Source: Bacteroidales bacterium (GTDB taxonomy: Bacteria > Bacteroidota > Bacteroidia > Bacteroidales > Paludibacteraceae). From it: a stretch of 64,000 nucleotides of DNA. Shown here one piece after another: positions 53,477-62,170 of this stretch. Position 1 is the stretch's first letter, and each line of letters starts with the position of its first letter. The translations under genes were made by a program, and so were the position numbers. Below the pieces are notes generated by a model. That model saw only the letters and a list, made by a program, of their open reading frames with translations, was not told where the DNA came from and did not search any database. Location: NCBI GenBank assembly GCA_022783865.1, contig JALFYY010000019.1:1-64000 (forward strand), written 5' to 3'.

Positions 53477-55123
53477 TTGAAGCGGAGATATTTCATATTG
53501 TCACTCGTCATCATTGTACTGCTGAACATGGCAGTACAATGGTGGTTCTTCCGGTGGGATATGACGACCGACAGGCGTTACTCGGTATCGGAAGCCACAC
53601 AAACGATGCTACGCTCGTTGGACAAGCCCGTCAGCGTGACCCTCTATCTGGACGGCAGTCTGAATGCGGGTTTCCTGCGCCTGAGAAACGCCATGACGGA
53701 ACTACTGGACGAGTTGGGCGTGTATGCCGATATAGCGTATAAGACGACGGACCCGCAGCAGCTCACCGAAAAGCAACAACAGGCTTTGCAGCAGTCGCTC
53801 CTGCAGAAAGGCTATCGCCCGACCGCCATTTACGAAACGGACAAGGACGGACGGCAGTTGCAGACGATTGTGTATCCGTATGCTTTGGTGGAATATGACG
53901 GACGGACGGCGTATCTGAACCTGTTGCAGAACAACCGCCAGAACTCGGGTGCCGAGAACCTGAACCATTCGATAGAGGCATTGGAATACACTTTTGCCGA
54001 AGGCTTGGCGACATTGGCACAGAAGGAGCGCTACAAGGTGGCGTTTTTAGAGGGGCACGGCGAACTGCCGGAACAATCGACTATGGATTTGCAGACGGCT
54101 CTGGCGCAGTATTTCGACATCTACCGGGGGGCTATTACGACGGCAGGCGACTGCCTGGACGCTTTCAGGGTAGTGATAGTTGCCGACCCGCAAGAGCCGT
54201 TTACGGACGAAGAGAAATATGTACTCGACCAATACCTGATGCGCGGCGGAAGAATACTCTGGGTGATGAACGGAGTGCGTTTTTCGGAGAACGTACTGAC
54301 GGACGAGGGCTATACGCCGGTGATTCCGCTTGACTTGAACCTGACCGACATGCTGTTCCGCTATGGTATCCGCATCAATCCCCGATTGGTGCAAGATGTG
54401 CAATGTCTGCCTATTCCGGTGGATATATCAACGGGCGGCGAGCCTCAGTACCAGCCTATGCCATGGTACTACGCCCCTTTGCTGCTGACTTCCTACGGGA
54501 GCCCGATAACCCGTAATCTGATGCAGGTGAGCGCAACGTTCGCTTCGGACTTGGAGTTTGTGGGCGACGGAGAAGGACAGGAGCGTGAAGTGCTGTTGGC
54601 GACGAGCAACGCCTCACGGCTGATCGGTACGCCGGCGGAAGTGAACCTGTCGGATCTGCATGCCGACCTGCAGCTTTTCCAATGGGGATATGTGCCGGTG
54701 GGCGCAAGTATCAGGGGCGTATTCCCTTCGCTCTATGCGCACCTGGCGAAGCCTGAAGCCGTGCAGGACGAACGGACAACGGCAACATCATCGGCGGAGA
54801 CGAAACAGGTGTTTGTAGCAGCCGGATCGGCGATACGCAACGAGTGGCAGAACGGACAACCCTTGCCGCTGGGGTACGACCGTTATTCGAAAGTGCAGTT
54901 CGGCAACAGAGACTTCTTTGTGAATGCGGTGCTCTATTTGAGTGATGATACGGGCATTATCAGTCTCCGCCAGAAGACGATGCGTCTGCGTATGCTGAAC
55001 GACAAAGCCGTGCGCCAAAAGCGTGCGGTGTATCAGGCTGTCAGCATAGGGCTGCCCTTGCTATTGTTGGCTGTTGCAGGTGCGGTAGTAGTATTGATCC
55101 GTAAAAAGAAATATCAGTCATGA
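53477..55123 (+). CDS. gldG: GldG-type ABC transporter auxiliary protein, TTG start
   Basis: A 548-aa protein of the gliding-associated GldG family (ABC_transp_aux). N-terminal membrane helix (residues 4-25) followed by DMTTDRRYSVSEATQTMLRSL and LYLDGSL, a periplasmic body with KVAFLEGHGELPEQ and YVLDQYLMRGGRILWVMNG, and a C-terminal membrane helix before a basic tail (LLLLAVAGAVVVLIRKKK). The reading frame is closed by TGA at 53459-53461 and contains no ATG before codon 18, so TTG at 53477 is the only start that keeps the N-terminal helix. GldF, its usual permease partner, is not in the window. Confidence 0.85.
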   Translation: MKRRYFILSLVIIVLLNMAVQWWFFRWDMTTDRRYSVSEATQTMLRSLDKPVSVTLYLDGSLNAGFLRLRNAMTELLDELGVYADIAYKTTDPQQLTEKQQQALQQSLLQKGYRPTAIYETDKDGRQLQTIVYPYALVEYDGRTAYLNLLQNNRQNSGAENLNHSIEALEYTFAEGLATLAQKERYKVAFLEGHGELPEQSTMDLQTALAQYFDIYRGAITTAGDCLDAFRVVIVADPQEPFTDEEKYVLDQYLMRGGRILWVMNGVRFSENVLTDEGYTPVIPLDLNLTDMLFRYGIRINPRLVQDVQCLPIPVDISTGGEPQYQPMPWYYAPLLLTSYGSPITRNLMQVSATFASDLEFVGDGEGQEREVLLATSNASRLIGTPAEVNLSDLHADLQLFQWGYVPVGASIRGVFPSLYAHLAKPEAVQDERTTATSSAETKQVFVAAGSAIRNEWQNGQPLPLGYDRYSKVQFGNRDFFVNAVLYLSDDTGIISLRQKTMRLRMLNDKAVRQKRAVYQAVSIGLPLLLLAVAGAVVVLIRKKKYQS

Positions 55124-57252
55124 AAATGCGTGTGCTGTTGATTCATATATTGCTCTGCTGTTGTCTGTGGACGCAAGCCGCCGGGAAGGTGACAAACCAT
55201 GAGTTGCGCCGGGATTATCTGCAGTGGGCAACAAGGATAGCCGATTCGCAGATGCGGCACAATCCGGAATTGTGGATGGCAGACTTCGTGAAGAAACCGA
55301 AGTGGGACTATACGCAAGGGCTGGTGGCAAAAGCCATGCTGCAAGCCTACGAAACCACGGACGATACGGCATATCTCGGTTACGTGAAGCAGTTTGCCGA
55401 CTATTTTGTAGGTTCGGACGGGAGTATCCGTACCTACAAGTTGGATACCTATAATATAGACCGTGTGAACGGGGGCAATTTCCTGTACGACCTCTATCGT
55501 TACTACCCTGAGGAGCGGTTCTTGCAGGCTATCGAACTGCTCAGGAGCCAGTTGCTCACGCAGCCCCGCACGGAAGAGGGCGGCTTTTGGCACAAGAAGA
55601 TCTATCCTCATCAGATGTGGCTCGACGGCTTGTATATGGGAGAGGTGTTTTATGCCCGCTATGCGGCGACTACAGGCGACTATGCGCTTTTTGACGACAT
55701 AGTGAACCAGTTCATGGTGGTGGACAAGCATACAATGGACGCCAAGACAGGGCTGAATTATCACGGTTGGGACGAATCGAAAGAGCAGGCTTGGGCAGAC
55801 CCCTGTACAGGCTGTTCGCCTAATTTCTGGAGCCGGTCGATAGGCTGGTATGTAATGGCATTGTGCGACGTGCTGGAATATATGCCGTCTTCTCACCCGA
55901 AGCGGGCAGAGTTGCAGGCGATTCTCGAGCGTGTGTGCAAGAGTCTGATGCGTTTTCAGGACAAGCGGACCGGTATGTGGTATCAGGTGACGAACTATCC
56001 GAAACGTACGGGTAACTATCTGGAATCGACCGCATCGGCGATGTTCTGCTACGCAATGGCGAAGGGGGCAAGGTTGGGCTATCTGGACGAGAGCTATCTG
56101 ACGGTTGCCCGCAATACGTTCCGAGGTATGACAGAACAGGTGGTGCGAGCCAATGCGGACGGTACGGTGTCGTTGACGCAATGTTGCGCCGTGGCAGGCT
56201 TGGGCGGCAAGCCTTATCGCGACGGAACGTATGCATACTATGTCGGCGAAACCGTCCGTGACGACGACCCGAAGGGCATAGGACCTTTCCTGATGGCTGC
56301 TATCGAGTTGTCGAAGTCGGCAGCAGATTTCGTAGTGGCGCAAGACGGTACGGGTGATTTCCGTACGATACAGGCGGCAATAGACGCCGTGCCGGCTTAT
56401 AGGAAAGAGCGCACGGTAATCCGCATCAAACCGGGCATCTACAGGGAGCGCATCATTATTCCGGCTTGCAAACAATTGGTTTCGTTGGTGGGCGACGATG
56501 CCGAAAGATGTGTTATCACCTACGGGAATGCCGCCCGGACTATAGGTGTGTTTGGCGAAATGTTAGGCACATCGGGCAGTGCAACGTTCTATACTGAGGC
56601 GGACGACCTCTATATGGAGAACCTGACAATAGAGAATGCGGCAGGCGAAGGAAAGCAGATCGGGCAAGCCGTGGCGGCACACGTGAGCGGCGACAGAGCA
56701 GTGTTTTTCCGTTGCCGTTTCTTGGGCAATCAGGATACGCTGTTTACCTATGCCGAAGGCAGCAGGCAGTACTATAAGGAATGCTATATCGAAGGTACGA
56801 CCGACTTTGTTTTCGGTTGGTCGGCAGCCGTTTTCAACCGCTGTACCCTCCATAGCAAAAAGAACTCGTACATCACTGCCGCCAGCACCCCTCGTAGCCA
56901 ATCCGTCGGGTATGTGTTTCTCGATTGCACGCTGACGGCTGCCGAAGGGGTTGACAGTGTTTATTTGGGGCGTCCTTGGCGGGAGTATGCCAAAACGGTG
57001 TTCATCGGGTGCAGGATGGGCGGACATATCCGTGCGGAAGGATGGCACAATTGGCATAAACCTCAGGCGGAGCATACCGCTTTCTATGCCGAATACGGCA
57101 ACCAAGGCGAAGGTGCGCCGACAGACAAGCGTGCCGGTTGGGCAAAACAGCTGACTGCGGAGCAGGCGGCAGATTATACACCGCAGCAACTACTGAAAGG
57201 AACGGACGGATGGAATCCGGAACATATACGAATCTATTATCTCAGAAAATGA
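55120..57252 (+). CDS. Bifunctional GH105 unsaturated rhamnogalacturonyl hydrolase-pectinesterase (CE8)
   Basis: A 710-aa exported fusion of two pectin-degrading enzymes. After a short signal peptide (residues 1-21) a GH105/GH88-type alpha/alpha barrel (about 25-395) has WLDGLYMG with the catalytic Asp169. From about 402 a parallel beta-helix pectinesterase (DFVVAQDGTGDFRTIQAAID) carries Asp539 in NQDTLF, Asp562 in TDFVFG and Arg618 in GRPW. It would remove methyl esters and release unsaturated galacturonate from rhamnogalacturonan fragments in the periplasm. The start overlaps the gldG stop (ATGA). Finding it between GldG and a LysM protein is unexpected. Confidence 0.93.
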   Translation: MKMRVLLIHILLCCCLWTQAAGKVTNHELRRDYLQWATRIADSQMRHNPELWMADFVKKPKWDYTQGLVAKAMLQAYETTDDTAYLGYVKQFADYFVGSDGSIRTYKLDTYNIDRVNGGNFLYDLYRYYPEERFLQAIELLRSQLLTQPRTEEGGFWHKKIYPHQMWLDGLYMGEVFYARYAATTGDYALFDDIVNQFMVVDKHTMDAKTGLNYHGWDESKEQAWADPCTGCSPNFWSRSIGWYVMALCDVLEYMPSSHPKRAELQAILERVCKSLMRFQDKRTGMWYQVTNYPKRTGNYLESTASAMFCYAMAKGARLGYLDESYLTVARNTFRGMTEQVVRANADGTVSLTQCCAVAGLGGKPYRDGTYAYYVGETVRDDDPKGIGPFLMAAIELSKSAADFVVAQDGTGDFRTIQAAIDAVPAYRKERTVIRIKPGIYRERIIIPACKQLVSLVGDDAERCVITYGNAARTIGVFGEMLGTSGSATFYTEADDLYMENLTIENAAGEGKQIGQAVAAHVSGDRAVFFRCRFLGNQDTLFTYAEGSRQYYKECYIEGTTDFVFGWSAAVFNRCTLHSKKNSYITAASTPRSQSVGYVFLDCTLTAAEGVDSVYLGRPWREYAKTVFIGCRMGGHIRAEGWHNWHKPQAEHTAFYAEYGNQGEGAPTDKRAGWAKQLTAEQAADYTPQQLLKGTDGWNPEHIRIYYLRK

Positions 57253-58841
57253 CTATGAAACGAATCTATACACTATTGTTTTCTGTCTGCTTTGTACTGA
57301 CGCTTCAGGCGCAATGCGACGACTGCCCGATTGATACGGTGCGCGGACAGGCACTGTACCGCTATACCGTCAAACAGGGCGAAGGCTTATACCGTATCAG
57401 CAAGAACTTCGGCGTGTCGCAGGAGGATATTATCCGCTATAACAAAGAACTCCAGACGCAAGGACTCCGCCTGGGGCAAGTGCTGCGTATCCCTGTGGTA
57501 GAACGGATTGATTCTTCTTTGTATATTGTGCATGAGATTCTGCCCAAGCAGACGCTCTACGGCATTAGCAAACAATACGGTGTGCGCATTGCTCAACTGC
57601 AGCAGCTCAATCCTGAAATATCCAAGAATATGCCCATAGGCGGACGGTTGCTCATCGGTCTGAAAGAGAATGTGAAAGTGCCTGCCGTGCCTTCCGAAGC
57701 GCCTCAGCAAGTACGACAAGAGGTTGCGCCTGCGCCTGCTACCGCCGTGCGGAAGGATACGCCCATAGCGCAGGTGACCATCGTAGAGCCGCTTGCCGAC
57801 TCGCTGTTTGTGCCGACAGAGAATAAACTATCGGAACCTGTCCGCATTGCATATCTATTGCCTTTTATGACCAATACGCTCAAGCGTACACCGCAAATCG
57901 ACCGCTTTGTGGAGTTCTACGAGGGCGCACTCTTGGCGGTTGATGAAAAGCAGTCGAAACAGAGGCAATTCGAAATCTATGCCTACGACACGGAGAAGAG
58001 CGACCTGCGGATAGAGCAGATACTCTCCCGCCCCGAAATGCAACGGCTGGACGCTATCGTAGGTCCCGCCTACCCTTCGCAGGTGAATATCGTGGCGGCA
58101 TTCGCAGATTCGATGCACATTCCGGTGATAGTGCCGTTTACGCCCAAGGTGGCAAACCTCAGCCGTCACCCGTATCTGCTGCAGTTCAATCCTACCGAGG
58201 AGCGGGAAGCGCAGACTTTTGCCTCTTGCTTGCAGGCAAAGGGTGATTCGGTGCAATGCCTTTGGGTGAGCGATACCGACGAGTTCGCTTCGTCGGAACT
58301 GCAACTTGTTTGTCACGAACTGAGCCGTCACCGTGTGCCTTGCCGGAATATCACGACGGGCATTTTGGCTAATGACTCTTTGCCGTTCTTCCTCTCGCAG
58401 GACAAAGAGAATATCCTTATCGTCAACACGAACCGCTTTGCCGATATCATTGCTTTGATGCCCAAACTGGAGATTTATCAGGGCAGATACAGCCTCAGCG
58501 TCCTTTCGCGCTATGCCTGGACCGAGCAGCTCAGTGTGCCTGCCTATTATGTATCGGTGTTCAACCGTCCGCACCTTATCGATTTGAGCCGCTTGGCGTA
58601 TAATACCAAGCGCAGTTATTATTTCCGGCACGAAGTGACAACCGACACGCCCCGCTACGATTGGTTGGGCTACGACCTCACGCAATATCTCATGCAGGTT
58701 CTCTCCGCCGATCCGTCGCTTACGTGGCAAGAGCGTATCGAAAGCGTGAATTATAAAGGGCTGCAATCTGACTTGCAGTTCCGCCAAACCGTTCCCGGTG
58801 GCGGCTACGAAAATGTTTCTATCCAAGTGCTGACACGATGA
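57249..58841 (+). CDS. LysM-periplasmic-binding-domain protein
   Basis: A 530-aa exported protein: signal peptide (MTMKRIYTLLFSVCFVLTLQ), two LysM peptidoglycan-binding repeats (about residues 38-82 YTVKQGEGLYRISKNFGVS and 92-137 IVHEILPKQTLYGISKQYGV), a Pro/Ala linker, and a periplasmic-binding-protein fold (about 200-520, with RLDAIVGPAYPSQV). This combination is common in Bacteroidota but has no assigned ligand. ATG at 57249 overlaps the preceding TGA; 57255 is a possible alternative. The longer upstream frame has no support. Its stop overlaps the next gene. Confidence 0.88.
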   Translation: MTMKRIYTLLFSVCFVLTLQAQCDDCPIDTVRGQALYRYTVKQGEGLYRISKNFGVSQEDIIRYNKELQTQGLRLGQVLRIPVVERIDSSLYIVHEILPKQTLYGISKQYGVRIAQLQQLNPEISKNMPIGGRLLIGLKENVKVPAVPSEAPQQVRQEVAPAPATAVRKDTPIAQVTIVEPLADSLFVPTENKLSEPVRIAYLLPFMTNTLKRTPQIDRFVEFYEGALLAVDEKQSKQRQFEIYAYDTEKSDLRIEQILSRPEMQRLDAIVGPAYPSQVNIVAAFADSMHIPVIVPFTPKVANLSRHPYLLQFNPTEEREAQTFASCLQAKGDSVQCLWVSDTDEFASSELQLVCHELSRHRVPCRNITTGILANDSLPFFLSQDKENILIVNTNRFADIIALMPKLEIYQGRYSLSVLSRYAWTEQLSVPAYYVSVFNRPHLIDLSRLAYNTKRSYYFRHEVTTDTPRYDWLGYDLTQYLMQVLSADPSLTWQERIESVNYKGLQSDLQFRQTVPGGGYENVSIQVLTR

Positions 58842-59467
58842 AACGTTCTTTCTTCATATTGGTTCTTTTCTCCCTTTGTATGGGAGCAATGGCACAACCC
58901 CGCCTGCAAACCGACGAGATGTATGTGGGGGTGCACGCCGGAGTGTTGGCATCGATGGTCAATTTCACTCCCGATGTCGCCCAGTCGGCTTTGCAGCCGT
59001 TCTTGGGACCGAATGCGGGCTTTGTCTTCCGCTATAGCGGACACAAGTGTTGCGGTCTGCAGGTGGAGCTCAATTATATGCAGCGCGGATGGCATGAGAC
59101 GGAGACCGGCTACCGTCGTTCTATCGACTATATAGAGCTCCCTTTCCTGGCGCATATCTATTTCGGCAAGAAGTTCCGCGGTTTCCTCAATCTCGGTCCG
59201 CAGATAGGTTATGCTTTGCACGAACAGCATACGCATCTCCCTGATACTTCCGCTCCGCAATACCTCTCTTTGGACAGCCGTTTCGATTGGGGTGTGGCAG
59301 GCGGATTGGGTATGCTCTATCGCAGCAAGGCGGGCGTATGGCAGTTGGAGGCACGCTTCAACTACAGTTTCGGTGACCTCTTCGCCAATCATAAGGCAGA
59401 CTATTTCGGCACTTCCAATCCGATGTGCCTTTCGCTCAATCTGGCATGGCTGTGGCAGGTTCACTAA
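58838..59467 (+). CDS. PorT-family outer-membrane beta-barrel protein
   Basis: A 209-aa outer-membrane protein: signal peptide (MKRSFFILVLFSLCMGAMAQ), then alternating hydrophobic/aromatic strands of a small eight-stranded barrel (FRYSGHKCCGLQVELNYMQ, YIELPFLAHIYF, RFDWGVAGGLGMLY, LSLNLAWLWQ). It matches the broad PorT/porin family that includes a type IX secretion component; orthology with PorT itself is uncertain. Translationally coupled to the LysM gene by an ATGA overlap. Confidence 0.82.
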   Translation: MKRSFFILVLFSLCMGAMAQPRLQTDEMYVGVHAGVLASMVNFTPDVAQSALQPFLGPNAGFVFRYSGHKCCGLQVELNYMQRGWHETETGYRRSIDYIELPFLAHIYFGKKFRGFLNLGPQIGYALHEQHTHLPDTSAPQYLSLDSRFDWGVAGGLGMLYRSKAGVWQLEARFNYSFGDLFANHKADYFGTSNPMCLSLNLAWLWQVH

Positions 59468-59483
59468 GCAGCAATCACCTCTT

Positions 59484-59780
59484 ATGGATATTCTCCGCAA
59501 AGAACTCAATGCTATCTACGAGGCGCAGCACCTCAACCCGGCTACGCTCGACCGTCAAGCCGTTGCCGGGGCGCAGCGTTTGCTTGCCGACTGGGTCAGG
59601 GTCAGCAATGCATGCATGGTGCTCACCGACGCCTCAGCAGACAGTGCATGCCTCTTTACCGGCCATCTCGGACAACTCTTGGGACTGACGCTGTCTGCCT
59701 TTGGTCAAACCGCCCGTGTGGCAGCCGGCAAAGTCTCTTTCCCGGAATACAGGAACAAAGTCGCCATCCTCTCAAAGTAG
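59484..59780 (+). CDS. Small conserved-looking protein of unknown function
   Basis: A 98-aa protein starting MDILRKELNAIYEAQHL, 16 bases after the PorT-like gene and on the same strand. It looks helical, with several Ala-rich segments and no signal peptide; a central Cys pair is unremarkable. No family recognised. Coding potential is supported by its position, codon use like its neighbours and no in-frame alternative. It closes the six-gene operon, before repeats and a bidirectional hairpin. Confidence 0.62.
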   Translation: MDILRKELNAIYEAQHLNPATLDRQAVAGAQRLLADWVRVSNACMVLTDASADSACLFTGHLGQLLGLTLSAFGQTARVAAGKVSFPEYRNKVAILSK

Positions 59781-59905
59781 CGACGATGTGTATATCGCCT
59801 CAGACAACATGGCAATGATAGTAGCGATGGTGTGTATATCGCCTCAGACAACGTGCCGATGATCCGTCTGTCGCCTTGCTTTCATGCAGCCCTCAACTAA
59901 TATGC

Positions 59906-59945
59906 TTTCCTTTAGGGATACTTTAGGGATACCTTAGGGATAGCC
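59906..59945 (-). repeat. 11-bp CTATCCCTAAA tandem array
   Basis: On the minus strand three 11-bp units (CTATCCCTAAG, GTATCCCTAAA twice) then GGAAA, in reverse orientation to 20309 and 36864. Confidence 0.85.
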
Positions 59946-59986
59946 TATGGATATATGCCTCCGGTAAACGGCTGAATAAATGCACC

Positions 59987-60016
59987 AAAGCCACACTCCT
60001 TGCGAAGTGTGGCTTT
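59987..60016. terminator. Bidirectional terminator between convergent operons
   Basis: Perfect 11-bp stem AAAGCCACACT/AGTGTGGCTTT with an 8-nt loop, serving the 59780 and pckA ends. Confidence 0.8.
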
Positions 60017-60099
60017 GTTCTTTTGGAATACGGAAATGCCCGTGAACTTAGGTTTAGGCTGTTCTCGTTTGTTTCCGTTTCCTTTGTCTTGTCTGCTGA

Positions 60100-61704
60100 T
60101 TAGAGTGCAGGACCTGCAGCAACCAATGCCTTGCCGGCTTCGTTGCCTTCGTATTTCTTGAAGTTTTTGATGAAGCGGCTTGCCAAGTCTTTTGCTTTCT
60201 CTTCCCATTGGGCAGCGTCAGCATAAGTATCGCGGGGATCCAGGATGTTGGGATCTACGCCGGGCAATGCGGTAGGAACTTCGAAATTGAAGTAAGGAAT
60301 GGTCTTGGTAGGTGCTGTCAGAATCGAACCGTCCAAGATGGCATCGATGATACCGCGTGTATCGCGGATAGAGATACGTTTGCCTGTTCCGTTCCAGCCG
60401 GTATTGACCAAATAAGCCTTTGCACCGCTCTTCTCCATTTTCTTTACCAGCTCTTCGGCATATTTGGTCGGGTGCAATTCCAGGAATGCCTGACCGAAAC
60501 ATGCGGAGAACGTTGGAGTAGGTTCGGTGATACCGCGCTCCGTACCTGCCAGTTTGGCGGTGAAACCGGAGAGGAAGTAATATTTCGTTTGCTCCGGAGT
60601 AAGGATACTTACAGGGGGCAATACGCCGAATGCGTCAGCCGAAAGGAAGATAACGTTCTTGGCAGCAGGACCGTGAGAGATGGGTTTCACAATCTTCTCG
60701 ATATGATGGATAGGATACGAAACACGGGTGTTTTCCGTTACGCTCTTGTCGGTGAAGTCAATCTTGCCTTCTGCGTCAACGGTTACGTTCTCAAGCAAAG
60801 CGTCGCGACGGATAGCATTATAGATATCAGGCTCCGACTCTTTGTCCAAGTTGATGACTTTTGCATAGCATCCGCCTTCGAAGTTGAATACGCCGTTATC
60901 GTCCCAGCCGTGCTCGTCGTCACCGATGAGCAGACGTTTCGGATCGGTAGAAAGGGTAGTCTTGCCTGTTCCCGACAGACCGAAGAAGATAGCGGTGTTC
61001 TCGCCGTTCATATCGGTATTGGCAGAGCAGTGCATAGCTGCTATACCCTTCAGGGGCAGGTAGTAGTTCATCATCGAGAACATACCTTTTTTCATCTCGC
61101 CGCCGTACCATGTGTTGATGATTACTTGCTCGCGGCTGGTGATGTTGAATACAACGGCTGTCTCGGAGTTCAAGCCCAGCTCTTTGTAGTTCTCTACTTT
61201 GGCTTGCGAAGCGTTGTAAACCACAAAGTCAGGTTCGAAGTTCTCCAACTCTTCTTCCGACGGACGGATAAACATGTTCTTTACAAAGTGTGCTTGCCAT
61301 GCCACTTCCATGATGAAGCGGACAGACATACGTGTATCGGCGTTGGCACCGCAGAAGCCGTCCACTACATAAAGTTTCTTGTTCGACAACTCTTTTTGTG
61401 CAATCTCTTTTACGCTCTTCCAAGTAGCTTCCGATGCAGGTTTGTTGTCGTTTTTGTATTCCTCGGAGGTCCACCATACGGTGTCTTTGGAGTTCTCGTC
61501 CATTACGATGAACTTGTCTTTGGGTGAACGGCCAGTATATACACCGGTCATTACGTTCACTGCTCCGAGTTCGGTTTCTTGTCCTTTGCTGAAACCGGTC
61601 AAACCTTCTTTGGTTTCTTCTGCGAAGAGTACTTCGTACGAGGGGTTGTGTAGGATCTCGGTTGTACCGAAGATGCCGTACTTGGTTAAATCTAATTGTT
61701 TCAT
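60100..61704 (-). CDS. pckA: Phosphoenolpyruvate carboxykinase (ATP)
   Basis: Interconverts oxaloacetate and PEP with ATP, 534 aa, the usual size. [10 protein letters not shown], the P-loop [11 protein letters not shown], the following DDEHGWDD and the [14 protein letters not shown] segment are present, as is the C-terminal [19 protein letters not shown]. In Bacteroidota it works mostly in the CO2-fixing direction toward succinate fermentation. The start at 61704 is chosen because homologues begin here; codons upstream to 61791 have no family match. Promoter at 61819-61849 gives a leader of about 108 nt. Confidence 0.97.
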   Translation of the reverse strand: MKQLDLTKYGIFGTTEILHNPSYEVLFAEETKEGLTGFSKGQETELGAVNVMTGVYTGRSPKDKFIVMDENSKDTVWWTSEEYKNDNKPASEATWKSVKEIAQKELSNKKLYVVDGFCGANADTRMSVRFIMEVAWQAHFVKNMFIRPSEEELENFEPDFVVYNASQAKVENYKELGLNSETAVVFNITSREQVIINTWYGGEMKKGMFSMMNYYLPLKGIAAMHCSANTDMNGENTAIFFGLSGTGKTTLSTDPKRLLIGDDEHGWDDNGVFNFEGGCYAKVINLDKESEPDIYNAIRRDALLENVTVDAEGKIDFTDKSVTENTRVSYPIHHIEKIVKPISHGPAAKNVIFLSADAFGVLPPVSILTPEQTKYYFLSGFTAKLAGTERGITEPTPTFSACFGQAFLELHPTKYAEELVKKMEKSGAKAYLVNTGWNGTGKRISIRDTRGIIDAILDGSILTAPTKTIPYFNFEVPTALPGVDPNILDPRDTYADAAQWEEKAKDLASRFIKNFKKYEGNEAGKALVAAGPAL

Positions 61705-61818
61705 AATACTATAATGTTTGTTTATGTTTATATTTGTTTCGTCTTTTGTACCTTGTTCTTTTGTCCAATCGTTAAATTGTCCGATTGTCAAATCAAATAC
61801 GCCCTTCTTAAGGCACTA

Positions 61819-61849
61819 CAAAAGTAGTGCAAAATATTCAAATACGCAA
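61819..61849 (-). promoter_or_regulatory. Promoter of pckA
   Basis: Minus strand TTG (61847-61849), 20-base spacer, TACTTTTG (61819-61826). Confidence 0.75.
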
Positions 61850-61992
61850 CCCGATTAAAGATTTATTTCTGTATTTATTTCTTTTGCAATGTTTATCTGT
61901 CACTTACACTCCGATTTTTGCTATTCTAAGATGTCAAAAATGAAAAAGTTACCCAAAAATATGCTAAATAACATATTTTTTCGGCAGAACTC

Positions 61993-62023
61993 TTGCACGT
62001 TTCAAAAATATGCCCTACCTTTG
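61993..62023 (+). promoter_or_regulatory. Promoter of small RNA
   Basis: TTG (61993-61995), 20-base spacer, TACCTTTG (62016-62023). Confidence 0.75.
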
Positions 62024-62029
62024 CACCGT

Positions 62030-62100
62030 GTTTTTCATGGTATTAGATTTAAGGTTAAGTAAAGATTGGGTTGTCGGGATGACAACCTTTCTTTTTTCTT
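62030..62100 (+). ncRNA. Small RNA with own promoter and intrinsic terminator
   Basis: A transcription unit of about 70 nt with no protein frame. It begins near CCGTGTTTTTCATGG, contains TATTAGATTTAAGGTTAAG and ends in a terminator. I recall similar leader or small-RNA sequences recurring in Bacteroidales genomes, but cannot name the family. It could be a free small RNA or an attenuated leader of the amylase gene that follows. Confidence 0.6.
62069..62097 (+). terminator. Intrinsic terminator of small RNA
   Basis: 7-bp stem GGTTGTC/GACAACC with a 5-nt loop and a TTTCTTTTTT tract. Confidence 0.82.
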
Positions 62101-62110
62101 CCTGATATGC

Positions 62111-62141
62111 TTTTCCAATTCGCAAATAAATACTATCTTTG
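62111..62141 (+). promoter_or_regulatory. Weak promoter of intracellular amylase gene
   Basis: TATCTTTG at 62134-62141 with TTT rather than TTG at 62111-62113, 20 bases upstream. Confidence 0.5.
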
Positions 62142-62170
62142 CAAAGTATCTTACTAAAAAACATTGTGCT

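Larger units (their letters stand above)
59781..60099. other. Convergent spacer with repeats and terminator
   Basis: A tandemly duplicated segment with GTGTATATCGCCTCAGACAA (59788 and 59830), a partial composite repeat (59850-59945) and a hairpin terminator (59987-60016). No gene seen. Confidence 0.75.
61705..62170. other. 466-bp divergent spacer with promoters and a small RNA
   Basis: Holds the pckA leader and promoter, a small RNA gene (62030-62100) with promoter and terminator, and a weak promoter for the amylase gene. A CGTTAAATTGTCCGATTGTC segment at 61769 resembles one at 32718. Confidence 0.75.

Noticed and set aside
53469..53480. ATG at 53469 as start of gldG
   Set aside because: It is in another frame and meets a TGA after three codons.
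51478..53529. 298- and 380-aa minus-strand open frames
   Set aside because: Antisense of the parvulin gene, with no signal, motif or promoter.
55114..56475. 453-aa minus-strand open frame
   Set aside because: Antisense shadow of the GH105-CE8 fusion gene; Arg/His/Cys-rich composition typical of shadow frames.
57138..57248. Longer start for the LysM protein
   Set aside because: The extension overlaps the end of the CE8 domain in another frame and would bury the signal peptide.
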